Notes under the pieces: model-generated
What the model was told of the DNA's origin: nothing
Database searches by the model: none
Seen by the model: only the letters and a program-made list of their open reading frames with translations
Assembly (NCBI GenBank): GCA_905221605.1
Contig: CAJNDS010000779.1
Location: 347,501-372,500, forward strand
From: Symbiodinium natans
Lineage: Eukaryota > Sar > Dinophyceae > Suessiales > Symbiodiniaceae
Reading direction: 5' to 3'
Length of the DNA stretch: 25,000 bases
In this document: one piece after another, positions 8,688 through 18,439 of the stretch
Layout: every line of letters starts with the position of its first letter
Numbering within the stretch: the first letter of the stretch is position 1
Made by a program: the position numbers and the translations under genes

Positions 8688-8737
8688 TTTAGGGTTTAGG
8701 GTTTGGGGTTTAGGGTTTAGGGTTTGGGGTTTAGGGA
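8688..8737 (+). repeat. Near-perfect interstitial telomere-like array
   Basis: Seven units of TTTAGGG / TTTGGGG in a row, the cleanest array in the window, just upstream (minus sense) of the PAN-like exon. Further G-rich units follow at 8878-8935. Confidence 0.9.
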
Positions 8738-9325
8738 TATAGACCCTCTCAATAACGTCCCTTTTTAAGAGTGCCATAAGTCGGGCTAAGAAGGGTCCTT
8801 TTTAAGGGGTCTCCCTAATACTACCTAAGACTCTGCGTTGTGCTCTTTCGATGTTGCGTTGGCATTTCTTCTTTTCCGGGGTTTAGGGGCTTTAGGGTTT
8901 AGGGGTTTACGTTTTAGGGTTTAGAGCTGATAGGTTCAGGTTTCGCAAAAGTGTGACCCGGCTTTGGCTTTCGGAGTCCATCAGGGTTCTGTTAGATTGT
9001 AAGCTCTAAACGGATTCTACAGGGCATGTTGTATGAGGCTATGTTCGGTTGTTAGATGGTGTTTTTATGCAGTGGTTCGTACAGGAGTCTTGGTAAGATG
9101 GTTGAAGCAAGGCTCCACCCTGGGGGTGCCAAATGGTTGCGGTGCCCAAGCAAAGGGGAAAACTGGGCTTTTCGGGTTCTGAGGACTTGGGGTTTTGGAT
9201 GTAGGAATGAGGAATGTGGTATCTAAGGTTGCCATAGAGGGGCTTACAGCTCAATATACAAGTCCGAAGACTTAGCAATAAGATCATGGTAAGGGTCTCT
9301 CTATAGTCATGCAAAATTATCGAGC

Positions 9326-9472
9326 ATAATATAGGGTCCTAAATAATTACCCATACTATCTTCGGGGCTCCTTCTTTTCAATATTATAGAAATTAAGTAT
9401 AGTATAGTATACCCCAAAACCCTGTTCTTAAGGCCCTTATATTGAAACCGATTCTTATCATTAAGGCCGCTT
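9326..9472 (+). repeat. Dispersed repeat of about 140 bases, copy B
   Basis: Second plus-strand copy of the family at 6088-6222. It reads TAATATAGGGTCCTAAAT, TACCCATACTATC, then TATACCCCAAAACCCTGTTC and TTAAGGCCC. Divergence from copy A is substantial, with small indels. The region 8940-9325 before it holds nothing I recognise. Confidence 0.7.
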
Positions 9473-10090
9473 TGTTGGGGTTTCAGGGCTTAAGGCCCGG
9501 CCTCCTCCTCTGACTGGAAGTGCACACCCATGCCGCCTGTCGGGAGTGACGAAGCTTTTCTGTCTTCAAGATCTCCCCTAAACCCGAACCCCCCATGCAA
9601 CGTGTCGGGTTGAGGGGTTTAGGTTTAGGACTTAGGAACCACTATTGTATGACCGTATTCAGGTTCGTGCCGCCTATCCGAGTTAAAAACAATTGTCTAC
9701 GCAGATTCTTCCACAACTCCGGAGATCTCACGAAAGAGGGCATCTTAAATTTAGTTTTATCTATTAACTCCGTTATTCTATGCCTGAGACTGCCTGAGTG
9801 AAGGTTTTTGGCTTCCGTGGAGTGGTGGACGGCATCGTACACGTTTCCACAGGTTTGAGTTGTTTAGGACGCAACGGCATCAGCTCCCTAGTTGGAGAAG
9901 CGTCTGTATTGCAGTGGTGGTTTGGTGTAAGGCTCTTCGACTCCGTACACCTGAAAACCGACACACCGAAGCCTCGCCGCTGCACCACAAACCCAGACCC
10001 TGCAAATCCCTTCGATCCTGTTGAATCCTTGGCAACGCCTTTGCAAATCCTTTGGAAAAAAGGGATCCCAGGGAGGAACGTGACACGCGG
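9473..10090. other. Region with ambiguous open frames
   Basis: Between 9640 and 9845 both strands are open. The minus frame includes PSFVRSPELWKNLRRQLF, the plus frame RFFHNSGDLTKEGILNL; neither is recognised and neither has clear splice sites. Base composition dips to AT-rich around 9750. I make no gene call. Confidence 0.4.
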
Positions 10091-10139
10091 AGCTTTTGGC
10101 GCCCTTCAACAACTCACAACACATTGTCATGGTGCAAGA

Positions 10140-10380
10140 GCGCACGTGTGTATGTGTGCATATATATACACACATAAGCAAGCATCTGTCTGTACATACA
10201 TATAGATACGTTCCTATAGGTACATGGATATACATACGTACATACATACATACAGACATACACACACTGTACAACCTGCAGATCGATTCATGCATATACC
10301 TACCCACCCACCCAGCCATCCACCCACCTGCCTACCTACCTACCTACCACCACCTACCTGCCGACCTCCTACGCAGTGCA
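10140..10380. repeat. TACA/CATA and CCTAC microsatellites
   Basis: Mixed (CATA)n, (TACA)n at 10150-10265 and CCCACCCA / CCTACCTA units at 10300-10355. Confidence 0.9.
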
Positions 10381-10496
10381 CACACGCGCATGTCAGCGGT
10401 ATGGCTTTTCCATCCTGCTCCACACTGTGGCACATGGGTAGCTGGCCGACCGAACTACTCGGTAAAAATGCTTGGCTTTGGCCGCTTACTGCTGCG

Positions 10497-10688
10497 AGAG
10501 TGAGAGTGAGTGAGTGAGGAAGTGACTCAGTGAGTGAGTCATTGAGTCAGTGAGTGAGTCAGCGAGTCACTGAGGGAGTGAGTGAGTGAGTGCGTGAGTG
10601 CGTGAGTGAGTGCGTGAGTGAGTGCGTGAGTGAGTGGGTGCGTGCGTGCGGGTGGGCAAGTGATTGACTGACTGACTGACTGACTGAG

Positions 10689-10750
<62 letters not shown>

Positions 10751-10758
10751 CGAGAGGG
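10497..10758 (+). repeat. GAGT and GA microsatellites
   Basis: (GAGT)n with GCGT and TCAGT variants to about 10640, ACTG repeats at 10664-10685, then (GA)n to 10758. Confidence 0.95.
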
Positions 10759-10894
10759 AGGGCCAGGGTCAGAGCCAGAATTTAAAGGCAGCAAAGATAT
10801 TCAACAAATCACTGCTAAGCGTAATATAGATTGGAATAGGGATTTCCGGGTATATCATACTGTGATTATAAACAGGAACCGCAAGACAATAAAC

Positions 10895-10968
10895 CTTGAA
10901 CTGTTTTGCCTCAAGTTAGAAGTCCCGCTTGCCTCCCAGCAGTTGACGTGAGGGGCAAACGAGCTGCC
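10895..10968 (-). CDS. Candidate exon, product unknown
   Basis: After TCATCGTCACAG|G, a good acceptor, the frame reads GSSFAPHVNCWEASGTSN then LRQNSS, ending at AAG|GTTTAT (phase 0 in, 2 out). No family recognised; 10990-11280 around it shows nothing else. Confidence 0.35.
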
Positions 10969-11294
10969 CTGTGACGATGACGTAAGGGGTCGGGATGAAC
11001 TGGTTGCTGCTGTTGGCCTCAGATTGTGCAGTCGCGGTAAGTTGTGGCCACCGCCTTGGGGGTTACATGCGCTGAACCCGAAAAACCAAACCCCAAATCC
11101 CGGCCCTAAGTTTGAAATCATGCCGTTCGATGATCCATCAGTCCCTATGAAAGCCCGATCTCACCTTTAGTCAACCTATCAAAGACTCCGACATCACCAT
11201 CGAATTCTTGTGGCGACACACAGCCTACCCCCCAAAAGCCTTCTGAAAACCTGCAGTCACCTTCAGACCCATAGCAAGAAAGCTACATGCACCC

Positions 11295-11720
11295 CTACCC
11301 TAAAACCCTACACCCTAAAACCCTCAAACCCCCCAAACCCTAAACCCTAAAAACCCTAAACACACAACTTCACGCCAAGCCACCGGGAGATGCTCGTACA
11401 TCTGAGGATCCACAGGCAGATCCGGCCCCCAGGCATCTGGGGCACCTGCTGCTTCCGTCTGATTCGAATCTGGACGTTTAGGGTTTCGACTCTCACACTC
11501 GCACAAGGCCGGCAGGGCTTCGGTTGGATCCTGTCTGAGGGTGATACCGCCCACAAGATTCTGCAGACATCATAACTTCAGATCAACAGTGAAACATCTG
11601 CCCGTTTAGGGTTTAGGGTTGAGAGGGTTTTAGGGTTTGGGGCTTACGGCTCCAAACCCTGAACCCCGAAACCGATGCTGTATCCTCTGAAACCCTGTAC
11701 CCTTAAGCCCACAACCCTGA
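11295..11720. repeat. Telomere-like islands flanking an ambiguous exon region
   Basis: C-rich 11295-11368, G-rich 11605-11645, C-rich 11650-11720. Between them (11370-11575) both strands are open: plus reads GRQGFGWILSEGDTAHKIL to a stop after CACAAG|GCC, minus reads DPTEALPALCECES after GACAG|G. An exon is likely but its strand is undecided. Confidence 0.55.
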
Positions 11721-11869
11721 AGCCTGAACCAACCGCAGAGAACCTGGTAGATTCTTGAACAACAGCTTCTCAAAGACTGCCGAGATCGCTTTAAGCTTAA
11801 GGGGAAAGCCTTGGGTCCTTTGATTTTGGGGCCTTCATAACTTGAATAAAGGTTTTGAGCTCCTTCATA

Positions 11870-12065
11870 GTGTATATGTATATATATATATATCTCTCTC
11901 TCTCGTTCTTTATCTACTTATTTCTCGATTTATGTATTTATGTAGTTATGCAGTTTTGTATTTATGCATTTATTAGTTTGTTATTCATATTCATGAATTT
12001 ATACTTGTATTTATATATACATTTATTTGTATTTGTCTGTGCTTGTTTGTATTTAGTTCCATTAA
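11870..12065. repeat. AT-rich low-complexity tract
   Basis: (TA)n at 11877-11893, (TC)n at 11894-11905, then TATTTATG / TTTAT-rich sequence. No coding signal. Confidence 0.9.
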
Positions 12066-12133
12066 GCTATATGAATTTCATGTACAACAGAAACCCTTAG
12101 AATAAGATTAATACGATTTTGTGGCCCCTGTAG

Positions 12134-12258
12134 GTTTGCGATTTGAAGAAGCAGCCTGCGAGGCTTGCACGGCTTCTGACGTTTCTCAAAGGACTCATCG
12201 TTTTATTGAACGCTTCGACACGGCCTCACGTGGTTTACGTGGTCTTCCAATTTGTTGA
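12134..12258 (+). CDS. Candidate exon, product unknown
   Basis: After GCCCCTGTAG|GT the frame reads LRFEEAACEACTASDVSQRT, then HRFIERFDTASRGLRGLPIC and a TGA at 12256-12258; the true end may be an earlier GT donor (for example TTTAC|GTGGTC). The charged and Cys-containing composition looks coding. No family recognised. Confidence 0.4.
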
Positions 12259-12692
12259 ACGATCTCCTAGGACATGTTGAAGGCTTGCTTTCAGTGCTTC
12301 ATGACGCCCAGGTTCTAAAAATCCAGAGCACCGAGGCCAAGAAAAGCTTCATCCGGCTTTGAGTTGGAAAACCAGGACCCCGCACCCTATACTGAGCATC
12401 ACTACAAGAACGGTAAGCAAAGCAATCAGACTGTAGCATCAGAGAAATGGCAACAACAGTAAGGCAACAACACTTCGTCCGATAAATACGTGGTAGTTTT
12501 CCTATTACTTGTGTACTGTTATTGCTACTACAAGAACAACCATGTAACAACACGACCCTAAACCCCAAAAAACTAGGCCCTGAAACTCTTAAATCTGCGC
12601 CCACCTCGAAACTCTGAAACCCGCAGCCCGAAACCCTGAACCCTCGAAATTGCCCCCAAAGGGATCCTTAAAGGAACCCTTGCAGAAACCAC

Positions 12693-12819
12693 CAAAGAAG
12701 CAGCCGCAAAGATCCGAAAGAGCCGAGCCACAGTCACAGGGATGTAGCCAAAAGTCGGCGGGCTGGGCTGTTCCGGGGTCATCCAACACCAGGGCCGGCT
12801 GACCCTCTTCATCCTGTTC
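12693..12819 (-). CDS. Candidate exon, Cys-rich acidic segment
   Basis: After ACGCAGCACAG|GAA the frame reads EQDEEGQPALVLDDPGTAQP, then ADFWLHPCDCGSALSDLCGC. Third codon positions are mostly G or C. A TTTG|GTGGTT donor ends it; without splicing the frame runs on through a TTAAAGGAACCCTT-type word into telomere-like sequence. No family recognised; the cluster of four Cys suggests an extracellular segment. Confidence 0.45.
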
Positions 12820-12849
12820 CTGTGCTGCGTGGGGTCTTGCTGTAAGGAA

Positions 12850-12900
12850 ATAAGGTCTAGAGGTCTAGAGGTCTAGAGGTTTAGGGTTTAGGGTTTAGGA
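12850..12900 (+). repeat. AGGTCTAG array passing into TTTAGGG array
   Basis: Three copies of the octamer AGGTCTAG run directly into TTTAGGGTTTAGGGTTTAGG. Confidence 0.9.
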
Positions 12901-13006
12901 ATTTAGGCTTATAGTGGATTGAACGGTTTCAGGATCTACGGCTTAGTTACTTTAACTTCTTGCTTTACTTGGATGTGGCTACGAGATGTAGGGCTTACAG
13001 TGACAG

Positions 13007-13083
13007 GTGACATGAAGCTTCGCTTTCATTCGGCATTGGTCCTCCAAGCAAACACCCGGCACTTCTGCTTGTCAGCTGCTTAG
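13007..13083 (+). CDS. Candidate exon, product unknown
   Basis: After CAGTGACAG|GT the frame reads DMKLRFHSALVLQANTRHFC then LSAA and TAG. The minus strand is also partly open, so strand is not certain. Confidence 0.3.
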
Positions 13084-13147
13084 ACAAATGTCCTTGGACA
13101 ATTCTGAATGATACCACATACAATTTCTATGTATTTTGTCTTGAAGC

Positions 13148-13232
13148 TTTAGGGTTTAGGGTTGAGGGTTTAGAGGCTTAGGGGCTTAGGGGCTTCGGGT
13201 TTAGGGAACCCTAAGCCCTAAACCCTAAACCC
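13148..13232. repeat. Head-to-head telomere-like junction
   Basis: Eight or so G-rich units (TTTAGGG, TTGAGGG, CTTAGGGG, TTCGGG) run up to 13206 and meet directly with CCCTAAGCCCTAAACCCTAAACCC (13209-13232). This is the orientation expected of two chromosome ends joined, or of an inverted duplication. Confidence 0.85.
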
Positions 13233-13518
13233 GGTGGAGGTCGCAGGGCCTGGCAAAAATTTGGGGTGAAGCCCGAAAAGCCAAAAAGCCGAAGCCTGCC
13301 GAACCCTCAGCCCGACAAAAGCCCAAACAAGTACCCCTCAATCCCCGCCGGCAACGCGCATTGCTTTCACAAGCGAAAGCCGGAATCCGGAATGTACATC
13401 AGTTTGTTCTAGCGTGTAGGGTTTAGGGTTTTAGGGTATACGATCGCTACACCCTGTTAGGGTCTCAGACTTGACTTGGGGATCTTACCCAGATTCAGTG
13501 CTTAAGGCTCCACATTAG

Positions 13519-13592
13519 GCATGGCGCCTGCTCTTCGATCCAAGCCAACGCCTTCGTGGGACACCTGCTGGCAGCTGCTAAAGCCACTTGAG
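13519..13592 (+). CDS. Candidate exon, product unknown
   Basis: Between CACATTAG|GC and GAG|GTCAGG the frame reads MAPALRSKPTPSWDTCWQLL then KPLE. Both splice signals are good. The ATG could be a start or an internal Met. No family recognised; 13600-13830 next to it shows nothing clear. Confidence 0.35.
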
Positions 13593-13966
13593 GTCAGGGT
13601 ATGGCGCCCGTCATGATTGAAATACGACTGTGTGGTACATTATGCCTTGATCAAGATAGGTAGGTAACCCTACGGAATCAGAGAAGTATGACTAAATATT
13701 GAGACCCGTGCGATGCAGAAGCCTGACTACGTGCCAGTAATGTTCCTCAGGGCTCCCTTGGTAACTATAGAAGAATGTACCCACCGTCGAATCATTAAGA
13801 CCCCTAGATTCTTGGACATACTTCTACCCCTAAATCCTGAACCCTAAACAAACCATGAAGACCTATAGATTCTTGGGCTCCTGTCTGCTTTGTTCTGGCT
13901 TTCTCCATGGAGATGGAGACGGACACGACTGGGTTTAGTGCTTGCCTGAAGAACCACGGGTATGTA

Positions 13967-13992
13967 TGTGTATATATGTACATATATATATA

Positions 13993-14031
<39 letters not shown>

Positions 14032-14095
14032 TTGGGGGGGGGGGGAGTGTGTGTATATATATACATATACATTTATATATGTGTGTAAACATGTA
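13967..14095. repeat. TA/GTATA microsatellite with T11-G12 block
   Basis: (TA)n and GTATAT repeats at 13970-14022, 11 T then 12 G at 14023-14045, then GTGTGTATATATAC. Both strands of 14100-14270 are open (plus: RKLWQHSSSVFRTFTTVI; minus: RMTVVKVRKTDDECC) without a clear choice. Confidence 0.9.
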
Positions 14096-14454
14096 AATTT
14101 AAGAGAGGAGAAAGAGGGGGGACACACAGAGAGCAAGATAGCGTCATGTGGTATAAACGAACTGCGGAAACTATGGCAACATTCATCATCTGTCTTCCGA
14201 ACTTTCACAACTGTCATCCTGTTTTCCGCGGACAAGTCGTGCTATGTGCAAGGCGTACAGTACATCAAGTAACACTTTCGGTCCAAGCAAGCCCAGCAAA
14301 TTAATGTATGCTCCGGTCAACGTTCTGGAAATTTGGGTTCCAGGTCTTTTGGTGTGGAAGGGGGCTTGAAGCCTGGCCCAGATGCACATTTTTCACCTGA
14401 GCTCTTGTATTTCCTCAAAGCTCCAGAGCATTGAAACCCAAACCAAACCGAACG

Positions 14455-14575
14455 CTCTAAACACTGATATTGGCGCCATGGGGCCTCAATATTCAGAATA
14501 GGGCTTTGGGGTATAGTCGAGTAGAAAACTGAATCAGCAACCCTAACATAGAATTACTATATAGGCTTGGCCACG
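14455..14575 (-). repeat. Dispersed repeat of about 140 bases, copy C
   Basis: On the minus strand it reads CTATATAGTAAT, then CTATACCCCAAAGCCCTATTC and TATTGAGGCCCC, in the same order as copies A and B. Weaker match than A to B. Confidence 0.5.
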
Positions 14576-14757
14576 GTCAGACCCCTTGAAATTGGATTTG
14601 CTCTCCAAGCCCCCTCGACCGGAGATTCTGACCGCGGAAAGTGGGCTTGGTGAGGCGAACCCTAGGGTTTAGGGTTTAGGGCCTCAGGTTTTTTTTAGGG
14701 TTTAGGGTCTACGCCCCTGATTTGCTCCAAAAACCGAAAAACTGGATTTCGACATAG

Positions 14758-16189
14758 CTGAGCTTGCCACCACGAGAGAGCGTGTTCCACGGAGGAGCTG
14801 CTGATGCAGGCGTGCCGGGCGCCACGGAGCTCGAAAAGGCCAAGAGCCTGACAGTGCTTTGGTCTGTTTCTGTGTCTCTCTGCGTCCCTGTCTCTGTCTC
14901 TGTTCGTCTGTCTCTGTCTGCCTCTGTCTGTCTGTGTCCTTTCAGGCCATGGATTGTAGAGCAGCTCTGAAGGACCACCAAAACCGGCACCATCTGGCGC
15001 ACGACTTTCACCCCGCCAGCCCGACATCAAAACCCATGGTTGAAGGCTTGGTTTTTTTTTTCACTCCTGCACAGCTGGGGCGAATCCACATCGCTTGGGG
15101 TTTAGGGTAGCGGGTTTTCATTGGCCCTGTGTGCTGCAAGCCCCGATGCCCGATGCCTGGTTGCTGCCGAAAGGCGGGGAAACTAAAAGGATCCGTGTTC
15201 GCAAAGGATTCCTATAGCCTAAACCCCCCTCATACCCCTGGGCCCCGGAGGGCCTTGTCGATGAAGTCTGCACTTGAAGGTGCCATCAACGCCCACTCGT
15301 TAGCACCACAACCGCCGCTGGATCCCTCACGCAGGTACCTAGACTGGGGATTTAGTTTAAGTTACCATAATAGCGATCTATGGCAATACAAAGTTTCTTT
15401 TCTTAGCAGCATAAAGTAGATCCCCTACCAAGAACCCAGTAGAAGACTTCTTTGTTTTTGCAGCTTTGTGGGTGTGCAGTTTAGGCGACTTGTTAATTCG
15501 CACGTTGCAGGGGGCGGAAGGCCGATACCGTCCTCTTGGTTGCAACCATGACTTTGCTTTTTCTAAGGGCCTCAGTGCCGTGACGGTTTTGGGTTTAGGG
15601 TTTAGGTTGCTTGGGGTCCCGGGGACCTCTTCCTCTCTCGAATGCCAGTGACAATTGATCAGTCCAAAGCGAGCTGTGTTTTCTTTGAGGTTGCGTTCCA
15701 AGTGAATCACGGCGTTTAGGAGGAGCTCACCAACTTCAAGAAACCTAATTCGAGGCATAGGGTGTAGGAACTATGAGGGAGGCGACAGTAGTTGATCACG
15801 ATATCCATAGAGAACCGGCAGCCGCAAGCCCTGCATCCACAGTCTCCAAGCTACATCATGTCCTGCTGCGTGACGTACTCGCGAAGGTACACGATGCCAC
15901 CCAACACGGCGTCTCTGCCCAAAGGGCAATACGTACCAGCAAGGTACCATTCGGAATGTGTCACCTTCATACCTGCAGCATGAAACACGGCTTGTCAAGT
16001 TCATGCTGTTTGATACCACCACCACACCAGGCTTGGTGTTGCTTTGTTCGGCAGCACTCATGTGGACGTTGTTGCTTCTTCATACAGCATGCTACCATTG
16101 TGGTGGCCATTGTGCTTGTTCTAATTACCGTAATTCTGTACACTGTCGGAAAAACACGAAGACAGTGTCTCCTCTATACTATCTGCTGA
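14758..16189 (+). CDS. Multi-exon gene for a single-pass membrane protein, function unknown
   Basis: Modelled exons: 14758-14853 (or to 14865), 14946-15045, 15075-15189, 15251-15334, 15480-15585, 15663-15701, 15843-15977 and 16088-16189. All joints keep frame; exons two to eight total 681 bases, 227 codons including the stop. The second exon follows a classic pyrimidine tract ending TCCTTTCAG|G. Later segments read EGAINAHSLAPQPPLDPS, LGDLLIRTLQGAEGRYRPLG, ASCVFFEVAFQ, SCCVTYSRRYTMPPN and ARYHSECVTFIPA. The last exon encodes one strong hydrophobic helix (TIVVAIVLVLITVILYTVG) followed by a basic tail KTRRQCLLYTIC and TGA. This predicts a type I surface protein with a Cys-containing ectodomain. 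The donors at 15046 and 15978 would be GC and that at 15190 GA; GT alternatives exist at 15039 and 15960. The start codon and any signal peptide lie upstream and were not found. Confidence 0.6.
15480..15585 (+). CDS. Internal exon of the membrane-protein gene
   Basis: Starts at GTGTGCAG|T, where the split Ser codon from 15334 is completed, and ends ACG|GTTTTG. It reads LGDLLIRTLQGAEGRYRPLG, then CNHDFAFSKGLSAVT. The intron that follows (15586-15662, 77 bases) begins with telomere-like GTTTTGGGTTTAGGGTTTAGG. Confidence 0.55.
16088..16189 (+). CDS. Terminal exon: transmembrane helix and cytoplasmic tail
   Basis: 33 codons and TGA after TTCATACAG|CAT. Nineteen consecutive residues are hydrophobic or small, followed by K, R, R, the positive-inside pattern of a type I anchor. 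This exon is the best supported part of the gene. Confidence 0.65.
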   Translation, partial: HATIVVAIVLVLITVILYTVGKTRRQCLLYTIC

Positions 16190-16366
16190 GCGCGGTCATT
16201 TAGAAGTTGAGGCTTGTAACTTTAAGGCTTCGAGTTTTGGGGTCAAGGTCTTGGGGTTTTCGGGAGTGCGGGTTCTCATTTGGAGCCGGGCATGTCGATA
16301 AAGGCTAGATGCTGAGAAACCCAATGATATTCACCTAAACGGACCTGAACCCTAAACCCTACCGCC

Positions 16367-16601
16367 TTAAAGGGACCTGGCGAAGTCGCCACGATCCATC
16401 GCGAACCCGTTAGTGGAGAAGTGCAGCAAGATGAGTGAAACTGCTTGTGTTACATCGCAGCAAGGATGCATGCGCTTAAGGCCACAAACATCCTCGACAG
16501 TGATCCCCACATTTGCGGACGTGGAACAGGTACCCTCGTTGGTGCAGTTAGTGACCTTGGCGATGACCGTGACCGGGTTCCCGTCCGAGCGAACATCATA
16601 C
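16367..16601 (-). CDS. 3' exon of a convergent gene, Cys-rich secreted-type protein
   Basis: After CGTCCTGCAG|G the frame is open to a TAA at 16369-16367. It reads YDVRSDGNPVTVIAKVTNCT, NEGTCSTSANVGITVEDVCG, then LKRMHPCCDVT. There are six Cys in about 75 residues, an NCT glycosylation sequon, alternating hydrophobic residues as in a beta sandwich, and third positions rich in G and C. It may end at the TAA or splice at GCCAG|GTCCCT (16377). The plus strand is open too but has a weaker codon pattern. With the plus-strand gene ending at 16189, this is a convergent pair separated by 177 bases containing CCCTAAACCC units. Confidence 0.5.
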
Positions 16602-16621
16602 CTGCAGGACGTAGTGGCGAT

Positions 16622-16728
16622 ATGGAGTTTAGGGTCGGTTTAGGGTTTCGGGGTTTAGGGTTGAGGGGACTAAATTCAAGCTTTAGGGTCTGGGGTTTAG
16701 GGCACCCCGGGGTTTAGGGCACAAGAAC
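16622..16728 (+). repeat. G-rich telomere-like island
   Basis: Degenerate units TTTAGGG, TTTCGGGG, TTGAGGGG, TTTAGGGC in what would be intron sequence of the minus-strand gene. Confidence 0.8.
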
Positions 16729-17054
16729 CCAAACCCAAAAGTCGCGAAGCCGAAATCTCAAACCATGCATCGTAAGCTCAAGATGCCGATCTTTTCACTC
16801 CAGGGCTCAGAGAAAGATGGCTTGATTCGGATTGTCCGGGTCCGTTGGACAGACGCAAACCCCAAATCCAAGTAACCCCTTGCGAAATCGGAGCCGCAAT
16901 TGAGCAACCGCAGAAGCTCTAAACCGCTACAAACCTTACATTAACTCCGAACAAAACCTCGTGAGCCCCACCGATAAAGAAGCCGATAAGAGCCCCACGA
17001 GAGAGCCAAAAATCCTGTCAAGCCCCCCAGAAGCTCTTGGAAGAACCTGAAAGA

Positions 17055-17138
17055 GCCCTGCCTCATGCACCGGCTCCCAAACTTGTAGTTCGCGCAGGTT
17101 TCGTCTGCTCGGCAGTGGGATCTGCACATGGCCTCCCG
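17055..17138 (-). CDS. PAN/apple-like exon upstream of the convergent gene
   Basis: After GACCTCAG the frame reads REAMCRSHCRADETCANYKF, then GSRCMRQ. The pattern MC..HC....TC..Y.F...C is close to PAN/apple modules and to the exon at 8660-8582. The donor may be TACAA|GTTTGG at 17082. It could belong to the gene ending at 16367; the 450 bases between hold telomere-like units (16625-16725) and no other clear exon. Confidence 0.45.
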
Positions 17139-18230
17139 CTGAGGTCAAGGGTGCACTTGTGCAAGGTTTGAGAGTTGAGGGCTTAGGGGTGCAGGGTCTA
17201 ACAGTCAGTAGGTAGACAAGCAGAACCAAGCAGACAGAAAGTTAAACAGATCTAGGGTTTGGGCTTTGGGGTGCAAGTATAAACGCGAAACCTAAAAGCC
17301 TTCAGTAAAGGAAGGTACCTGTAGTCGTGTTTAGAATCCAAACACTGTTTAAGGAATATTCATTGAACTGTTGGAGCTATGCGAGCCTCTTAATATCAAG
17401 GGTGCCTAACCCGAAGCCTTACCCCAGCGTCCGACGAGGACCCGTCTTGGCTTGAAACTCCCTAAACGTAAACTCTAGAGCCCTAAACCCAAACCTAAAT
17501 TCAGTCGGGGTTCGCACAGGGGTTCCCTGGGACGTCAGGGGCTCAGGACCTTCATGTCTGGGTGGCAAGGCTAGAATTGGCTTCCTTGAAGGGTCCCTTT
17601 AAGGAAGGGCTCTTTAAAGGTTAGAGTTTAGGGTTTTGGTTGAGAGATTAGGGTTGTTCTGAATCAACAGGCCCTGATGTTCGCGTTGAGTTTTATCTGT
17701 ACTTTTGCCTGGTTCTGAATTGAATCAAGTCGGCGTCCGGCCTAAGACATGGGCCAGAATAATTCAACTGGGATTTGGGGTACATCATAGCTTTATCTGA
17801 CACTGTTACTACTTATTCAGACCTCAACGAGGTAGCCTGTGGTTTTGCAGCTTGGCGAGACAGTTTCAGGTGTTGGGTCTAGAGTTTGGGCTTGGCGGTG
17901 TTGGGTTTGGCCTTTGGGGTTCGGGGGTTTTGGGGCATGGGGGGCCTTGGAATTTCATGGCTTCCTGCCTTTGAGCTTCATGCTTCATCCTAAACCCGAC
18001 TCTGACCCCTAAACCTCAATCCCTAAACTCCTAAACCCCAAACCCCTGAGGTTTGGGTATTAGGGGGCCCGCGTGTCCCAAACACGCTTCCGTCTGGGGC
18101 TTAGAACCCAGGGATGAGTGCTTTGCTGTTGATATTCGTACCCTTTTTAAAGCCCCCTTCGATTTGGGGGTCGGGGCTTGCTGCTGAGACCTTAATCTGT
18201 AACTGGGGTTTAGGATTTAGGATTTAGGGT
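17139..18230. repeat. Gene-poor stretch with telomere-like islands
   Basis: Short units at 17250-17270, C-rich 17459-17500, G-rich 17625-17658 and 17880-17945, C-rich 17990-18050, G-rich 18206-18240. GAAGGGTCCCTTTAAGGAAGG at 17588-17608 belongs to a recurrent short word family. 17740-17830 may be a worn minus-strand copy of the 140-base repeat (GTACCCCAAATCCCAG). No exon recognised. Confidence 0.6.
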
Positions 18231-18237
18231 TTAGGGT

Positions 18238-18315
18238 TTGTTCCAGACACGAGAGCTGCACCGAATCCCGCATCGACGGCGCACAGGCTCGAACACTCAC
18301 CGCGCCACCCAAAGC
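18238..18315 (-). CDS. Candidate exon, product unknown
   Basis: After GTGTTGAG|G the frame reads ALGGAVSVRACAPSMRDSVQ then LSCLEQ with a coding-like third-position pattern. It may end earlier at CTCTC|GTGTCT. Immediately upstream another frame reads DPVGIRSCLLGVCHE after AAGTGAG|G. No family recognised. Confidence 0.3.
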
Positions 18316-18439
18316 CTCAACACCCTTAACATCTCATGGCAAACACCCAGAAGGCAGCTCCGGATACCCACGGGGTCCTCACTTGCCCTTCAACCAAAAC
18401 GAAGCTCAAAATTCGGGAAGGCCTCCGTTCTGGCGCTAG

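Noticed and set aside
8688-8737. Chromosome end
   Set aside because: The array is short, internal, and flanked by exon-like sequence; orientation switches repeatedly along the window.
9642-9842. Minus-strand frame of 66 codons (FVRSPELWKNLRRQLF) as a gene
   Set aside because: The plus strand is equally open, there are no clear splice sites, and no family is recognised.
14695-15030. Minus-strand open frames over 14700-15010
   Set aside because: Shadow of plus-strand exons that have a pyrimidine tract, an AG|G acceptor and phase-consistent joints.
15771-16061. Minus-strand frames, including VLGGIVYLREYVTQQDMM
   Set aside because: Overlap the plus-strand exons at 15843-15977 and 16088-16189, whose transmembrane helix and phase agreement are better support.
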